A stretch of 9,714 bases of DNA, from positions 1 through 9,714 of the forward strand of contig WTAY01000199.1 of the NCBI GenBank assembly GCA_013139345.1, given 5' to 3'. The notes beneath the pieces are model-generated. The model searched no databases. It had not been told where the DNA came from and was given only the letters and a program-made list of their open reading frames with translations. Positions 1 to 5,858 of this stretch are shown piece after piece. Within the stretch, counting starts at the first letter, position 1. Each line of letters opens with the position of its first letter. The translations under genes were made by a program, and so were the position numbers. Origin of the DNA: Methylophaga sp. (GTDB taxonomy: Bacteria > Pseudomonadota > Gammaproteobacteria > Nitrosococcales > Methylophagaceae).

Positions 1-1185
1 GAACAAAATTATCGTTCAATGGGGCGTATTTTACGAGTAGCGAATCAGCTAATTAGTAATAACCCTCATATCTTTGAGAAGAAGCTGTGGAGTGCTAGGG
101 GAGAAGGGGACCCAATACGGGTAATTGGTTGCCGAGATGAACACCATGAATCTGAGAAAGTTGTTTCCGAGTTGCTGTATCACAAGCTAAAACACAATGC
201 AGAATTTAAAGATTATGCAATTTTATACCGAAGTAACCACCAGTCTCGTCCTATTGAGAAAATTTTGCGTGAGCACGATGTTCCCTATATTTTAACGGGA
301 GGCACATCCTTTTTCTCACGTGTAGAAGTCAAAGATATTATGGCGTATCTGCGGCTTCTAGCTAACCAAGATGATGACAATGCTTTCTTACGGGTCATTA
401 ATACCCCTAGGCGCGGTATCGGAGCGACTACCTTACAAGCATTAGGTAATTATGCTGCTGAGCGTAAAACAAGCATGTTTGGTGCCTGTTTTGAAATGGG
501 CTTAGCCGATAGAGTCAGTGCTAAAGCGATGGGGCATTTAGAATATTTTAGTAAATGGTTAGTCGATATTGCTGATCGGGCAGAACGTGGTGATTTGATG
601 GAAGCAATCAGAGATATGATTGAAGAAATTGATTACCGAGGATGGTTAGAAGAGGTGACGGGGGATCCTAATCAGGCTATTCGACGCATGGAAAATGTTG
701 AAGAGCTATTAGGTTGGATTAGCCGAATTATCGCGAAAGATGAAGAAGAAAAAAGTATTGGAGACATTGCCTCTCGTTTAATTCTAATGGATTTATTAGA
801 ACGCCAAGCAGATGAAAATCAAGAAGATGCAGTTAGCTTAATGACGTTACATGCCTCAAAAGGACTGGAGTTTCCACATGTCTATATTATTGGTATGGAA
901 GAAGAAATTCTGCCGCATCGTACCAGTATTGAAGAGGATGATGTCGAGGAAGAGCGCCGCCTGACTTATGTAGGCATTACACGAGCACAACGTAGCTTAG
1001 TTTTCACAATGGCAAATTCTCGCAAGCGCTATGGTGAGAAAGTTAGTTGTGATGAAAGTCGTTTTTTACGTGAATTGCCACCTGAAGATTTGATCTGGAC
1101 AAGTGAGAAAACAAAGGTTGACCCCGAAGAACGCAAAGCCCGAGGAAAAGCTCATTTAGCAGATATTAGGGCAAAGCTGAAGTAA
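1..1185 (+). CDS. rep: ATP-dependent DNA helicase Rep, C-terminal part (5' end outside window)
   Basis: This is a superfamily 1A 3'-5' DNA helicase that helps replication forks pass bound proteins and restart. The reading frame is open from base 1 and starts inside helicase motif IV (EQNYRS), so the ATG at 19 is internal and not the start. The visible 394 codons carry the 2B and 2A domains. Recognisable pieces are the GGTSFFSR segment, motif V (LMTLHASKGLEF, then GMEEEILPH) and motif VI (EERRLTYVGITRA) with its arginine finger. The tail, with a DLIW and an SHLA-like (AHLA) segment, is the form I recall for Rep rather than UvrD or PcrA. The visible length agrees with what E. coli Rep (about 673 aa) has after motif IV. 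It converges on yehS, and the gap between them holds two palindromic repeats that may end transcription. Confidence 0.95.
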   Translation, partial: EQNYRSMGRILRVANQLISNNPHIFEKKLWSARGEGDPIRVIGCRDEHHESEKVVSELLYHKLKHNAEFKDYAILYRSNHQSRPIEKILREHDVPYILTGGTSFFSRVEVKDIMAYLRLLANQDDDNAFLRVINTPRRGIGATTLQALGNYAAERKTSMFGACFEMGLADRVSAKAMGHLEYFSKWLVDIADRAERGDLMEAIRDMIEEIDYRGWLEEVTGDPNQAIRRMENVEELLGWISRIIAKDEEEKSIGDIASRLILMDLLERQADENQEDAVSLMTLHASKGLEFPHVYIIGMEEEILPHRTSIEEDDVEEERRLTYVGITRAQRSLVFTMANSRKRYGEKVSCDESRFLRELPPEDLIWTSEKTKVDPEERKARGKAHLADIRAKLK

Positions 1186-1229
1186 GTGGAGATACCTGTA
1201 ACACTCCAATTTGTAGGAGCTTGTTTTTC

Positions 1230-1308
1230 GTCAATCCTCGCGTACGCGGGGCTCCATGGGAAGTGAAAATAGTCACTATCGTTGGATTCCCGCTTTCGCG
1301 GGAATGAC
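1230..1308. repeat. Palindromic MITE/REP-like element, copy 1
   Basis: This ~79-bp element begins GTCA and ends TGAC and has imperfect terminal inverted repeats of about 26 bases. The right arm is itself a perfect hairpin: ATTCCCGC at 1286-1293, a TTTC loop, and GCGGGAAT at 1298-1305. The left arm is a diverged version (TCCTCGCGTACGCGGGGCT). The centre contains a second small palindrome, AGTGA/TCACT around 1262-1276. The GTCATTCCCGC-type arm resembles short dispersed palindromes common in many proteobacterial genomes. No transposase is present, so it would be a non-autonomous element. No convincing target-site duplication is visible. Confidence 0.8.
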
Positions 1309-1359
1309 GGGCTTTCTTAAATATACCCATAATCAATGAAGCTGCCTGTTTCTCACTTC

Positions 1360-1437
1360 GTCATTCCCATGAAAATGGGAATCCATGGGCAGTGAAAATA
1401 ACCACTATCGTTGGATCCCCGTTTTCACGGGGATGAC
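1360..1437. repeat. Palindromic MITE/REP-like element, copy 2
   Basis: This is a second copy in the same orientation as the one at 1230-1308. It shares the core (CCATGGG, AGTGAAAATA, CACTATCGTTGGAT). Its two ends form a near-perfect ~26-base inverted repeat: GTCATTCCCATGAAAATGGG pairs with CCCCGTTTTCACGGGGATGAC, and most differences keep the pairing. Each arm can also fold alone. The arm sequences differ between the copies while the folds persist, which suggests selection or a transposition requirement for structure. Confidence 0.8.
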
Positions 1438-1518
1438 AGACTCGTACTGTTTTTTTTACAGATTGAATGATTACCGGTATAGACAGTCTTTAAGTTGCTT
1501 GTGTATAGTATCTTTTAA

Positions 1519-1998
1519 TTAATCTTCATTATCATCTTCTTCAGGGCGGTACATGATCTGCACACCATGGAGGAAGTTACGTAAGATTTGATCTTTACAC
1601 TGTCTGAAGTGTTTGTGATCAGCTCTACGGAAGAAGGCACTCAATTCATGTTTGCTGATTCGTAAGTCAGCAAGAAGTAGAATTTCTAAGATATCTTCAT
1701 CACGTAGATCTAAGGCAATTTTTAACTTTCTAAAGACAATATTATTATTTATCTTCTTTTCAGGAACAGGTTGGTCACCTTCTTTTTTGCCACGGTTAGT
1801 ATTAATTAAACCATTTAGAAAAGTGGCTAACTGAACATCACTACAGTTTTTATAATCAACATCACCTTCTTTTTTCATCCAACTGCTAATTTGGGTACGG
1901 CTTACTTCTGACTCTGCCGCAGCAAAAATCTTCATCATCTTGTCATCGTTATAATTAAAAGTATAACGAAGACGGCGTAAAACATCGTTGTTAGTCAC
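1519..1998 (-). CDS. yehS: YehS-like DUF1456 family protein
   Basis: This is a small cytoplasmic protein of 159 residues, matching the ~156 of E. coli YehS, whose biochemical role is not established. The sequence is a tandem duplication of one ~63-residue unit. Unit 1 (about 3-65) starts NNDVLRRLRY and ends FLNGLI; unit 2 (about 84-146) starts NNNIVFRKLK and ends FLHGV. Each unit has an Arg/Lys-rich helix, an acidic DD/DED turn and a Cys-containing C(S/K)D segment. The chosen start is GTG at 1998, supported by an AGGA ribosome site seven bases upstream and by alignment with the YehS N-terminus. It is transcribed divergently from the VF530-like gene. A TATACT at 2068-2073 is a possible -10 without a convincing -35. 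Confidence 0.88.
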   Translation of the reverse strand: MTNNDVLRRLRYTFNYNDDKMMKIFAAAESEVSRTQISSWMKKEGDVDYKNCSDVQLATFLNGLINTNRGKKEGDQPVPEKKINNNIVFRKLKIALDLRDEDILEILLLADLRISKHELSAFFRRADHKHFRQCKDQILRNFLHGVQIMYRPEEDDNED

Positions 1999-2005
1999 AA
2001 GTAGT

Positions 2006-2009
2006 TCCT
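2006..2009 (-). promoter_or_regulatory. Ribosome binding site of yehS (decides the GTG start)
   Basis: AGGA on the minus strand lies seven bases before the GTG at 1998. No ATG nearby gives a comparable arrangement, which supports a GTG start. Confidence 0.6.
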
Positions 2010-2155
2010 GTTTGAAATGGCAGTGACTACAGAAGTCATTGCTTAAATTATTTGTTTTAAAGCCATCAGTATAGTCCGATGTAGCTTTAGGCTATATAGT
2101 TAATCGTTTTTTCTGCTAAGCTTTGTCGATAATTTATAAAAATATAGTAAAAAAG

Positions 2156-2377
2156 ATGACTCAAAAACAAGACAATAATCCATTACATGCTATTACCTTA
2201 GAACACGTTCTTACGAAACTAGTCGATACACTAGGCTGGGAAGAAATGGGCCGGCAGGTTGATATTAAGTGTTTCAATAGTGACCCAAGTATTAAATCAA
2301 GTCTAAAATTTCTTAGAAAGACTGCATGGGCAAGATCTAAAGTAGAATCTTTGTATATTAAAACTGTTACTGACTAG
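2156..2377 (+). CDS. VF530-like (DUF2132) small protein
   Basis: This protein of 73 residues belongs to the small VF530/DUF2132 family of putative DNA-binding proteins; its role in the cell is unknown. Family signatures are the N-terminal NNPLHAITLE, then GWEEMGRQV, then CFNSDPSIKSSLKFLRKT followed by WARSKVE and LY near the C-terminus. The frame is open back to a TTG at 2123, but the extra 11 residues (SIIYKNIVKK and the initiator) are AT-rich and outside the conserved block, so I place the start at the ATG at 2156. No good ribosome site is visible for either choice. It is monocistronic, divergent from yehS and convergent with the membrane protein that ends 20 bases away. Confidence 0.85.
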   Translation: MTQKQDNNPLHAITLEHVLTKLVDTLGWEEMGRQVDIKCFNSDPSIKSSLKFLRKTAWARSKVESLYIKTVTD

Positions 2378-2397
2378 GCTATATCTCTAGGTTCTTT

Positions 2398-2685
2398 TTA
2401 AAGAGGCCAAAGCTCAATACCTAGTAACATGAATTGAATAGATAAAACTAAACACAACAGTGTTACGACGGTATAAACAGATTTAATCCCAGCGGCTTTA
2501 ATATTTTGAGAGCCAATATAAACGCCAATCGCTGTAACAAAAAATGAGAACTCACTGACAACCAGTAAAGTGAGTAATGGAAGAGCGGTTGCTCCATCAC
2601 TATTTAATACACTACCTCTCATTACAACCAGTAATAAAAAAGCACATAAGCCTAGCGCGATATAAGGGAAGTTGATTGTTTTCAT
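2398..2685 (-). CDS. Small integral membrane protein, function unknown
   Basis: I do not recognise a named family. The predicted product is 95 residues with three hydrophobic segments: about 4-22 (FPYIALGLCAFLLLVVM), 33-57 (LPLLTLLVVSEFSFFVTAIG) and 70-90 (VVTLLCLVLSIQFMLLG). The frame extends upstream to a GTG at 2715, but that region is the terminator hairpin behind the cytochrome gene, so the ATG at 2685 is the likelier start. No clear Shine-Dalgarno site is seen. A short polar loop (NSDGAT) joins helices 1 and 2, and a basic loop (NIKAAGIKS) joins helices 2 and 3. It lies downstream of cytochrome c5 in the same direction but behind a terminator, so it probably has its own promoter or depends on readthrough. 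Confidence 0.65.
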   Translation of the reverse strand: MKTINFPYIALGLCAFLLLVVMRGSVLNSDGATALPLLTLLVVSEFSFFVTAIGVYIGSQNIKAAGIKSVYTVVTLLCLVLSIQFMLLGIELWPL

Positions 2686-2704
2686 AGTATGATAATTGAA
2701 GATG

Positions 2705-2730
2705 AAAAAGCCCACGTTAGTGGGCTTTTT
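2705..2730. terminator. Bidirectional intrinsic terminator behind cytochrome c5
   Basis: The stem is GCCCAC (2710-2715) with GTGGGC (2720-2725) around a four-base loop GTTA. It is flanked by AAAAA on the left and TTTTT on the right, so the hairpin has a U-tract in either direction. It sits just after the cytochrome gene's stop (2739) on the minus strand. Confidence 0.85.
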
Positions 2731-2738
2731 ACTGAATC

Positions 2739-3203
2739 TTATTTAACTTGCAATAACATATGGTCTACAGCTGCTTTGACGTCATCATCACTCAAATCAG
2801 CGCGGCCTCCACGGGCAGGCATCATGTTAAAGCCGTCGATTGCATTTGAATAAAGTGTATCAACACCTTTTTCAATACGTGGAGCCCAGTCAGATGCTTT
2901 ACCTAGTTTAGGAGAGCTCATCATCCCAGTGCTATGACATAGTGCACAGACTTGAGTCACAACTTGTTCGCCACTCATACTATTTGCAGCAGGAGCTGCC
3001 ACAACAGCAGGAGCTTCACCAACATAGACTTCAGCAACAGGTTTGATACGCTCGGCAACATCTTCAGCAGTCATGCTTGCTGGCGTCACAACATTTTTTG
3101 CAAAATCTTGCATTGTTGAAAGAAGGACATTTTCTAAACCAAATATAATGATAAATGTGACAATACTGCCAACAAAGAATTTGCCTGAATTTTGAGAGCT
3201 CAT
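2739..3203 (-). CDS. Membrane-anchored cytochrome c5-type monohaem cytochrome
   Basis: This is a class I c-type cytochrome acting in the periplasm as an electron carrier, probably to a terminal oxidase. The 154 residues show an N-terminal membrane segment (about 9-29) that looks like an uncleaved anchor. An Ala/Pro/Val-rich linker (about 53-75) comes next, then a haem domain with CALCH at 86-90 as the covalent attachment site and axial His, and Met127 or Met128 in NMMPARGG as the sixth ligand. The C-terminal helix (DDVKAAVDHML) is typical of cytochrome c5. AAGG seven bases before the ATG serves as ribosome site. It has a good upstream promoter (3240-3267) and a terminator after it, so it is probably monocistronic. 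Confidence 0.9.
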   Translation of the reverse strand: MSSQNSGKFFVGSIVTFIIIFGLENVLLSTMQDFAKNVVTPASMTAEDVAERIKPVAEVYVGEAPAVVAAPAANSMSGEQVVTQVCALCHSTGMMSSPKLGKASDWAPRIEKGVDTLYSNAIDGFNMMPARGGRADLSDDDVKAAVDHMLLQVK

Positions 3204-3239
3204 GGTAAAACCTTAACTAAATAAGTAAATAAACGGTTA

Positions 3240-3267
3240 ATTATACGGTGATAATGCTTTGTGTGAA
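3240..3267 (-). promoter_or_regulatory. Sigma70-type promoter of the cytochrome c5 gene
   Basis: On the minus strand the -35 is TTCACA (3262-3267, five of six consensus bases), the spacer is 16 bases and the -10 is a perfect TATAAT (3240-3245). The predicted transcript starts near 3233, about 30 bases before the ATG at 3203. The promoter fits in the 68-base gap behind the oxidoreductase gene. Confidence 0.65.
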
Positions 3268-3271
3268 ATAG

Positions 3272-4276
3272 CTAGTCGATGATTGCTGTTAAAGCAAGCT
3301 TGCCAATAGTGTTTCCAGTTAGTAACTGTTGGTGTGCTTTAACAATATTTTCAGCATTTAGCGCGCCTAAAGTGGATGCAAGGGTGCTGATTAATTGTCT
3401 ATCATCAAGCAACTGTGACACCTTGTTAAGTAGGTGATGTTGACTGAGCATATCAGATGTTTTGAACATGGGACGTGTAAACATAAACTCCCATACAAAG
3501 CCGGCGCTTTTCGACTTTAAGCAATCTAAATCATGTTTTTCCTGTGTGCCTACGATGCTACAAATCATGCCTTGTGGCGCAATCAGGTCAGCCATCGCTT
3601 CAAAATGTTGATCAGTATTGTTTAGGCATAAAATATAGTCAGGATCATCAATATTGAGTGCTCGATATTGAACAACAAGATCGCTATGGTGATTGAGGAC
3701 ATGGTCAGCCCCTAATGTGCGGCACCATTGTTCTGATTCAGTTCGAGAAGCGGTTGTAATGACATTGAGTTTTGCTACAACCTTAGCTAATTGAATTGAA
3801 ATGGAACCTACGCCACCGGCACCACCAATGATGAGTATATTTTTCCCCGTATCGAGTTCAGCAATAATTTTTAACCGTGAAAATAACGCTTCCCAAGCAG
3901 TAATACTCGTTAATGGCATCACCGCTGCTTCTGTTGCCGATAACGATTTTGGTGCATGACCAACAATACGTTCATCAACTAATTGGTGACTGGCATAACA
4001 GCCAGAACGAGACACATCACCAGCATAAAAGACGTTATCACCCACCTTGAATAGTTCAACATCTTCACCTACTGCGGTCACCGTAGCTGATGCATCCCAA
4101 CCTACTATTTTAGGTTCGCTTAAAGGTTCTTTTATGCCTGCAATTACTTTGGTATCAACAGGGTTGACGGCAATTGCACTAATTTCAACTAATAAGTCTC
4201 GGCCTGTTGCCTCGGGTGTCTTTAGTTCAATTAACTGAGGTTTTGAATTATTACTACTAAAGCCAAATGCGTTCAT
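3272..4276 (-). CDS. Zinc-free MDR family oxidoreductase (quinone reductase-like alcohol dehydrogenase)
   Basis: This is a medium-chain dehydrogenase/reductase of 334 residues, probably cytosolic and NADPH-dependent; the substrate cannot be told from sequence. The N-terminal GroES-like domain carries AVNPVDTKV (36-44) and GWDASATV (59-66). The Rossmann domain carries GGAGGVGSISIQLAK starting at 151, the usual dinucleotide-binding loop. The Cys/His ligands of the catalytic and structural zinc sites are not evident, so this belongs to the 'zinc-binding alcohol dehydrogenase family protein'/quinone reductase branch that lacks zinc. AAAAGG lies a few bases before the ATG. It is divergent from the bufferin locus and shares a 185-base intergenic region with it, but nothing shows a functional link. 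Confidence 0.88.
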   Translation of the reverse strand: MNAFGFSSNNSKPQLIELKTPEATGRDLLVEISAIAVNPVDTKVIAGIKEPLSEPKIVGWDASATVTAVGEDVELFKVGDNVFYAGDVSRSGCYASHQLVDERIVGHAPKSLSATEAAVMPLTSITAWEALFSRLKIIAELDTGKNILIIGGAGGVGSISIQLAKVVAKLNVITTASRTESEQWCRTLGADHVLNHHSDLVVQYRALNIDDPDYILCLNNTDQHFEAMADLIAPQGMICSIVGTQEKHDLDCLKSKSAGFVWEFMFTRPMFKTSDMLSQHHLLNKVSQLLDDRQLISTLASTLGALNAENIVKAHQQLLTGNTIGKLALTAIID

Positions 4277-4309
4277 TTTTTACCTTTTAAATGTTTTTCC
4301 TATACCACT

Positions 4310-4337
4310 ATTATGAGCTAATGATTAATAAGTACAA
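4310..4337 (-). promoter_or_regulatory. Candidate promoter of the MDR oxidoreductase
   Basis: On the minus strand TTGTAC (4332-4337), a 16-base spacer and CATAAT (4310-4315) form a plausible sigma70 promoter about 35 bases upstream of the ATG. The -10 matches at five of six positions and the -35 only partly. The region is AT-rich, so chance matches are likely. Confidence 0.3.
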
Positions 4338-4356
4338 AAAATATTTTTGGGTTTTT

Positions 4357-4384
4357 TGTAACTATATTTACTTTTTTGCGTCTA
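4357..4384 (+). promoter_or_regulatory. ECF-sigma-like promoter of bufA
   Basis: TGTAAC (4357-4362), a 16-base spacer and CGTCTA (4379-4384) have the form of promoters read by extracytoplasmic-function sigma factors: a -35 with an AAC core and a -10 with CGTC. Transcription would start near 4391 and give a leader of about 70 bases. Bufferin-type operons elsewhere are often under ECF sigma control, which fits. No sigma or anti-sigma gene lies in the window, and no equally good sigma70 promoter is seen; TATATT at 4363-4368 lacks a -35. Confidence 0.45.
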
Positions 4385-4450
4385 GGTTTAAGGAGACATT
4401 AGACTCCATCATTTTTTGGTTAGTACTTCAAAGAGTGAACTTTTCGATTG

Positions 4451-4455
4451 AGGAG
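4451..4455 (+). promoter_or_regulatory. Ribosome binding site of bufA (decides the start)
   Basis: AGGAG stands six bases before the ATG at 4462. It favours this codon over the ATG at 4471, which would be 15 bases away, and over the long upstream open frame starting at 4291, whose residues are AT-driven and not leader-like. Confidence 0.8.
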
Positions 4456-4461
4456 AGACCT

Positions 4462-4800
4462 ATGGGTACAATGAAAAAAACAACGGGGCTGGCTTTGGCA
4501 ATTGCAGCAGCAAGCTTAATCGGGTGTGCAACTACGGCTAATACTGCAAGTACAGCAGGTGCTGAAACAGTACATTGTTATGGTGTAACATCATGTAAAG
4601 GTCATAATGATTGTAAGGTGGCTGGTAATGAATGTGCAGGCCATAATGATTGTAAAACTGCAGATAATGCGTGTAAAGGTAAGGCTAACTGTAAAACGGC
4701 TGGTAACGCATGTAAAGGCCAAGCATCATGCAAAGGTCAAGGTTTTGCAGCAATGTCAGCAGAAGCATGTGACAATGCTGGAGGTATTGCAGGTAAGTAA
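4462..4800 (+). CDS. bufA: Bufferin-type RiPP metallophore precursor, BufA2-like, with expanded Cys repeats
   Basis: This 112-residue precursor is a peptide whose cysteines are expected to be modified by the BufB/BufC pair and which then binds metal, probably copper, in the cell envelope. Residues 4-21 form a signal peptide (KK, then a hydrophobic Ala/Leu core) ending in LIGC at 19-22, which satisfies a lipobox; cleavage by signal peptidase I just after it is the alternative. The core has ten cysteines at 39, 45, 51, 58, 64, 71, 77, 84, 90 and 103. From 45 on they form four units of the type xxCKGxxxCKxAx, 13 residues each, with Cys spacing 6,7,6,7,6,7,6. Units 1 and 2 carry GHND; later units carry GKAN and GQAS. 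The tail (KGQGF, MSAEAC, NAGG) resembles BufA2 proteins as I remember them. Two hairpins separate it from bufB. Confidence 0.85.
   Translation: MGTMKKTTGLALAIAAASLIGCATTANTASTAGAETVHCYGVTSCKGHNDCKVAGNECAGHNDCKTADNACKGKANCKTAGNACKGQASCKGQGFAAMSAEACDNAGGIAGK
4594..4737 (+). repeat. Tandem 39-bp coding repeats in bufA
   Basis: Units begin at 4594, 4633, 4672 and 4711, the last being partial (to about 4737). Each starts with a Cys codon followed by (Lys or Ala)-Gly. At DNA level the units share the pattern TGTAAAGG...TGTAAAACxGCxGxTAAxGCx with third-position differences. The array is therefore in-frame, imperfect and not a very recent duplication. Confidence 0.85.
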
Positions 4801-4807
4801 ACTATAT

Positions 4808-4828
4808 GGCTCTTGATGAGCCTTTTTT
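4808..4828 (+). terminator. Intrinsic terminator directly after bufA
   Basis: GGCTC (4808-4812) pairs with GAGCC (4818-4822) around the loop TTGAT, followed by six T. It lies eight bases after the bufA stop and should end or attenuate most bufA transcripts before bufB. Confidence 0.75.
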
Positions 4829-4835
4829 ATTAGGG

Positions 4836-4871
4836 AAAGCCGTGTTTGTATTTAAGGATAAACACGGCTTT
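4836..4871. terminator. Second strong hairpin between bufA and bufB
   Basis: AAAGCCGTGTTT (4836-4847) is the exact reverse complement of AAACACGGCTTT (4860-4871), a perfect 12-bp stem with a 12-base loop. The A/T ends make it terminator-like in both directions, though the T-run is short (TTTT). It could instead be a transcript-stabilising 3' structure. Together with the hairpin at 4808 it isolates bufA from bufBC. Confidence 0.6.
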
Positions 4872-4942
4872 TCTGTATTAGCTATAGAAAATAAAAACAG
4901 CTAAGATAGCAATTTAGTGACGGTAATTATCACATGGATGCT

Positions 4943-4963
4943 AGTCAGAAATATGTACTGACT
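4943..4963. promoter_or_regulatory. Inverted repeat upstream of bufB
   Basis: AGTCAG (4943-4948) and CTGACT (4958-4963) form a perfect 6-bp inverted repeat with a nine-base gap, ending 25 bases before the bufB start. It could be an operator half-site pair or an mRNA hairpin affecting initiation. Nothing further supports either reading. Confidence 0.3.
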
Positions 4964-4988
4964 TAGTCGATATAGTAGGAAATAAATT

Positions 4989-5858
4989 ATGGCACGTCCG
5001 TTTTTAGGGTTTGGTTTAGGTTTGCGTACCGATCATTATCAATATGTTATTGATAATAAACCTGAAGTTGATTGGTTTGAAATTATCTCAGAAAACTATA
5101 TGGTTGATGGTGGTAAGCCTCTCGCTCATTTGGATAAAATTCGGCAAGACTATCCAATGGTTATGCATGGTGTGTCAATGTCTATTGGGAGCACGGACCC
5201 GCTCAATACCGATTATCTTGGAAAGTTAAAAACACTCATTGATCGTGTTGAACCTCAGTGGATTTCAGATCATCTATGCTGGACAGCTGTAGAGCATATT
5301 AATAGTCATGACTTGTTGCCTCTACCCTATAATGAATCGACGATTGAACATATTGTTAGTCGTATTCAAACGGTTCAAGATACGCTTGGCAGGCAAATGT
5401 TGATTGAAAATTTATCAAGTTATGTGACGTATAACCATTCTGAAATGCCAGAATGGGAGTTTGTAAACGAAATAGCTAAACGGGCAGATTGTTATATTTT
5501 GCTTGATATTAATAATATTTTTGTTAGTGCTAATAACCATCATTTTGAACCCAAAGACTATGTAAATGGTATTGATAGCGATCGTGTGATGCAATTTCAC
5601 CTTGCTGGTCATAGCTACAATGGTCAGATGATTATTGATACCCATGATCATGATGTATGTGATCCTGTATGGGCTTTATATGAATATGCACTTGGTCATT
5701 TTGGTGCGGTTAGCACTATGATTGAACGTGATGATAATATTCCACCATTTATAGAATTACGCCAAGAGTTAGCTATAGCAGAAGAAATTGCAGCTAATGT
5801 TTTAACGCCACAGCAATTACAAATTCGCAGTAAGCTGGATTTGCAAGGAGTGGCTTAA
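4989..5858 (+). CDS. bufB: DUF692/MNIO multinuclear iron oxidase, bufferin maturase BufB
   Basis: This TIM-barrel enzyme of the multinuclear non-haem iron-dependent oxidative family modifies cysteine residues of RiPP precursors; for bufferins the known product is a thiooxazole-type ring. The 289 residues have the family landmarks in order: GFGLGLR (7-13), FEIISENYM (30-38), HGVSMSIGS (60-68), ISDHLCW (92-98), LIENLSSY (138-145), LLDINNIFVSANN (171-183), FHLAGHS (203-209), DTHDH (217-221) and MIERDDN (244-250). Likely iron ligands within these are His60, Asp94, Glu140, Asp173, His204, Asp217, His219 and Glu246. The ribosome site AGGA lies eight bases before the ATG. The stop overlaps the bufC start by one base (TAATG), so the two are translationally coupled. 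All expected metal-site motifs look intact. Confidence 0.93.
   Translation: MARPFLGFGLGLRTDHYQYVIDNKPEVDWFEIISENYMVDGGKPLAHLDKIRQDYPMVMHGVSMSIGSTDPLNTDYLGKLKTLIDRVEPQWISDHLCWTAVEHINSHDLLPLPYNESTIEHIVSRIQTVQDTLGRQMLIENLSSYVTYNHSEMPEWEFVNEIAKRADCYILLDINNIFVSANNHHFEPKDYVNGIDSDRVMQFHLAGHSYNGQMIIDTHDHDVCDPVWALYEYALGHFGAVSTMIERDDNIPPFIELRQELAIAEEIAANVLTPQQLQIRSKLDLQGVA

Larger units (their letters stand above)
1186..1518. other. Non-coding gap between convergent rep and yehS
   Basis: No plausible gene is visible in these 333 bases. The main content is two copies of a palindromic element (1230-1308 and 1360-1437) about 51 bases apart. No clear GC-rich hairpin plus T-run specific to rep is seen. A weak CTCC/GGAG pairing at 1204-1219 followed by a T-rich stretch is the only other candidate, so the palindromes may serve as transcription ends for both convergent genes. 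Confidence 0.7.

Noticed and set aside
1230..1437. CRISPR array
   Set aside because: There are only two ~80-bp copies, each a long palindrome with terminal inverted repeats; repeat size and number do not fit CRISPR and no cas genes are present.
2123..2155. TTG start giving an 84-residue VF530-like protein
   Set aside because: The added residues lie outside the conserved family block and there is no ribosome site; the ATG at 2156 fits the family length.
2374..2397. CTAG/CTAG pairing plus TTCTTTTT after the VF530-like gene as a terminator
   Set aside because: The stem is four bases with a nine-base AT-rich loop, too weak to support.
4392..4407. GGAG/CTCC pairing in the bufA leader followed by a T-rich stretch as an attenuator
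   Set aside because: A four-base stem with an eight-base loop is too weak to claim.
4291..4461. Open frame extending bufA by 57 residues at its N-terminus
   Set aside because: The residues reflect AT-rich DNA (Phe, Tyr, Ile, Lys), the ribosome site AGGAG precedes the ATG at 4462, and the signal peptide begins there. The stretch is the leader and promoter region.
4607..4816. Second long frame overlapping bufA (+)
   Set aside because: It is a shifted reading of the 39-bp repeats, without a ribosome site or recognisable protein.
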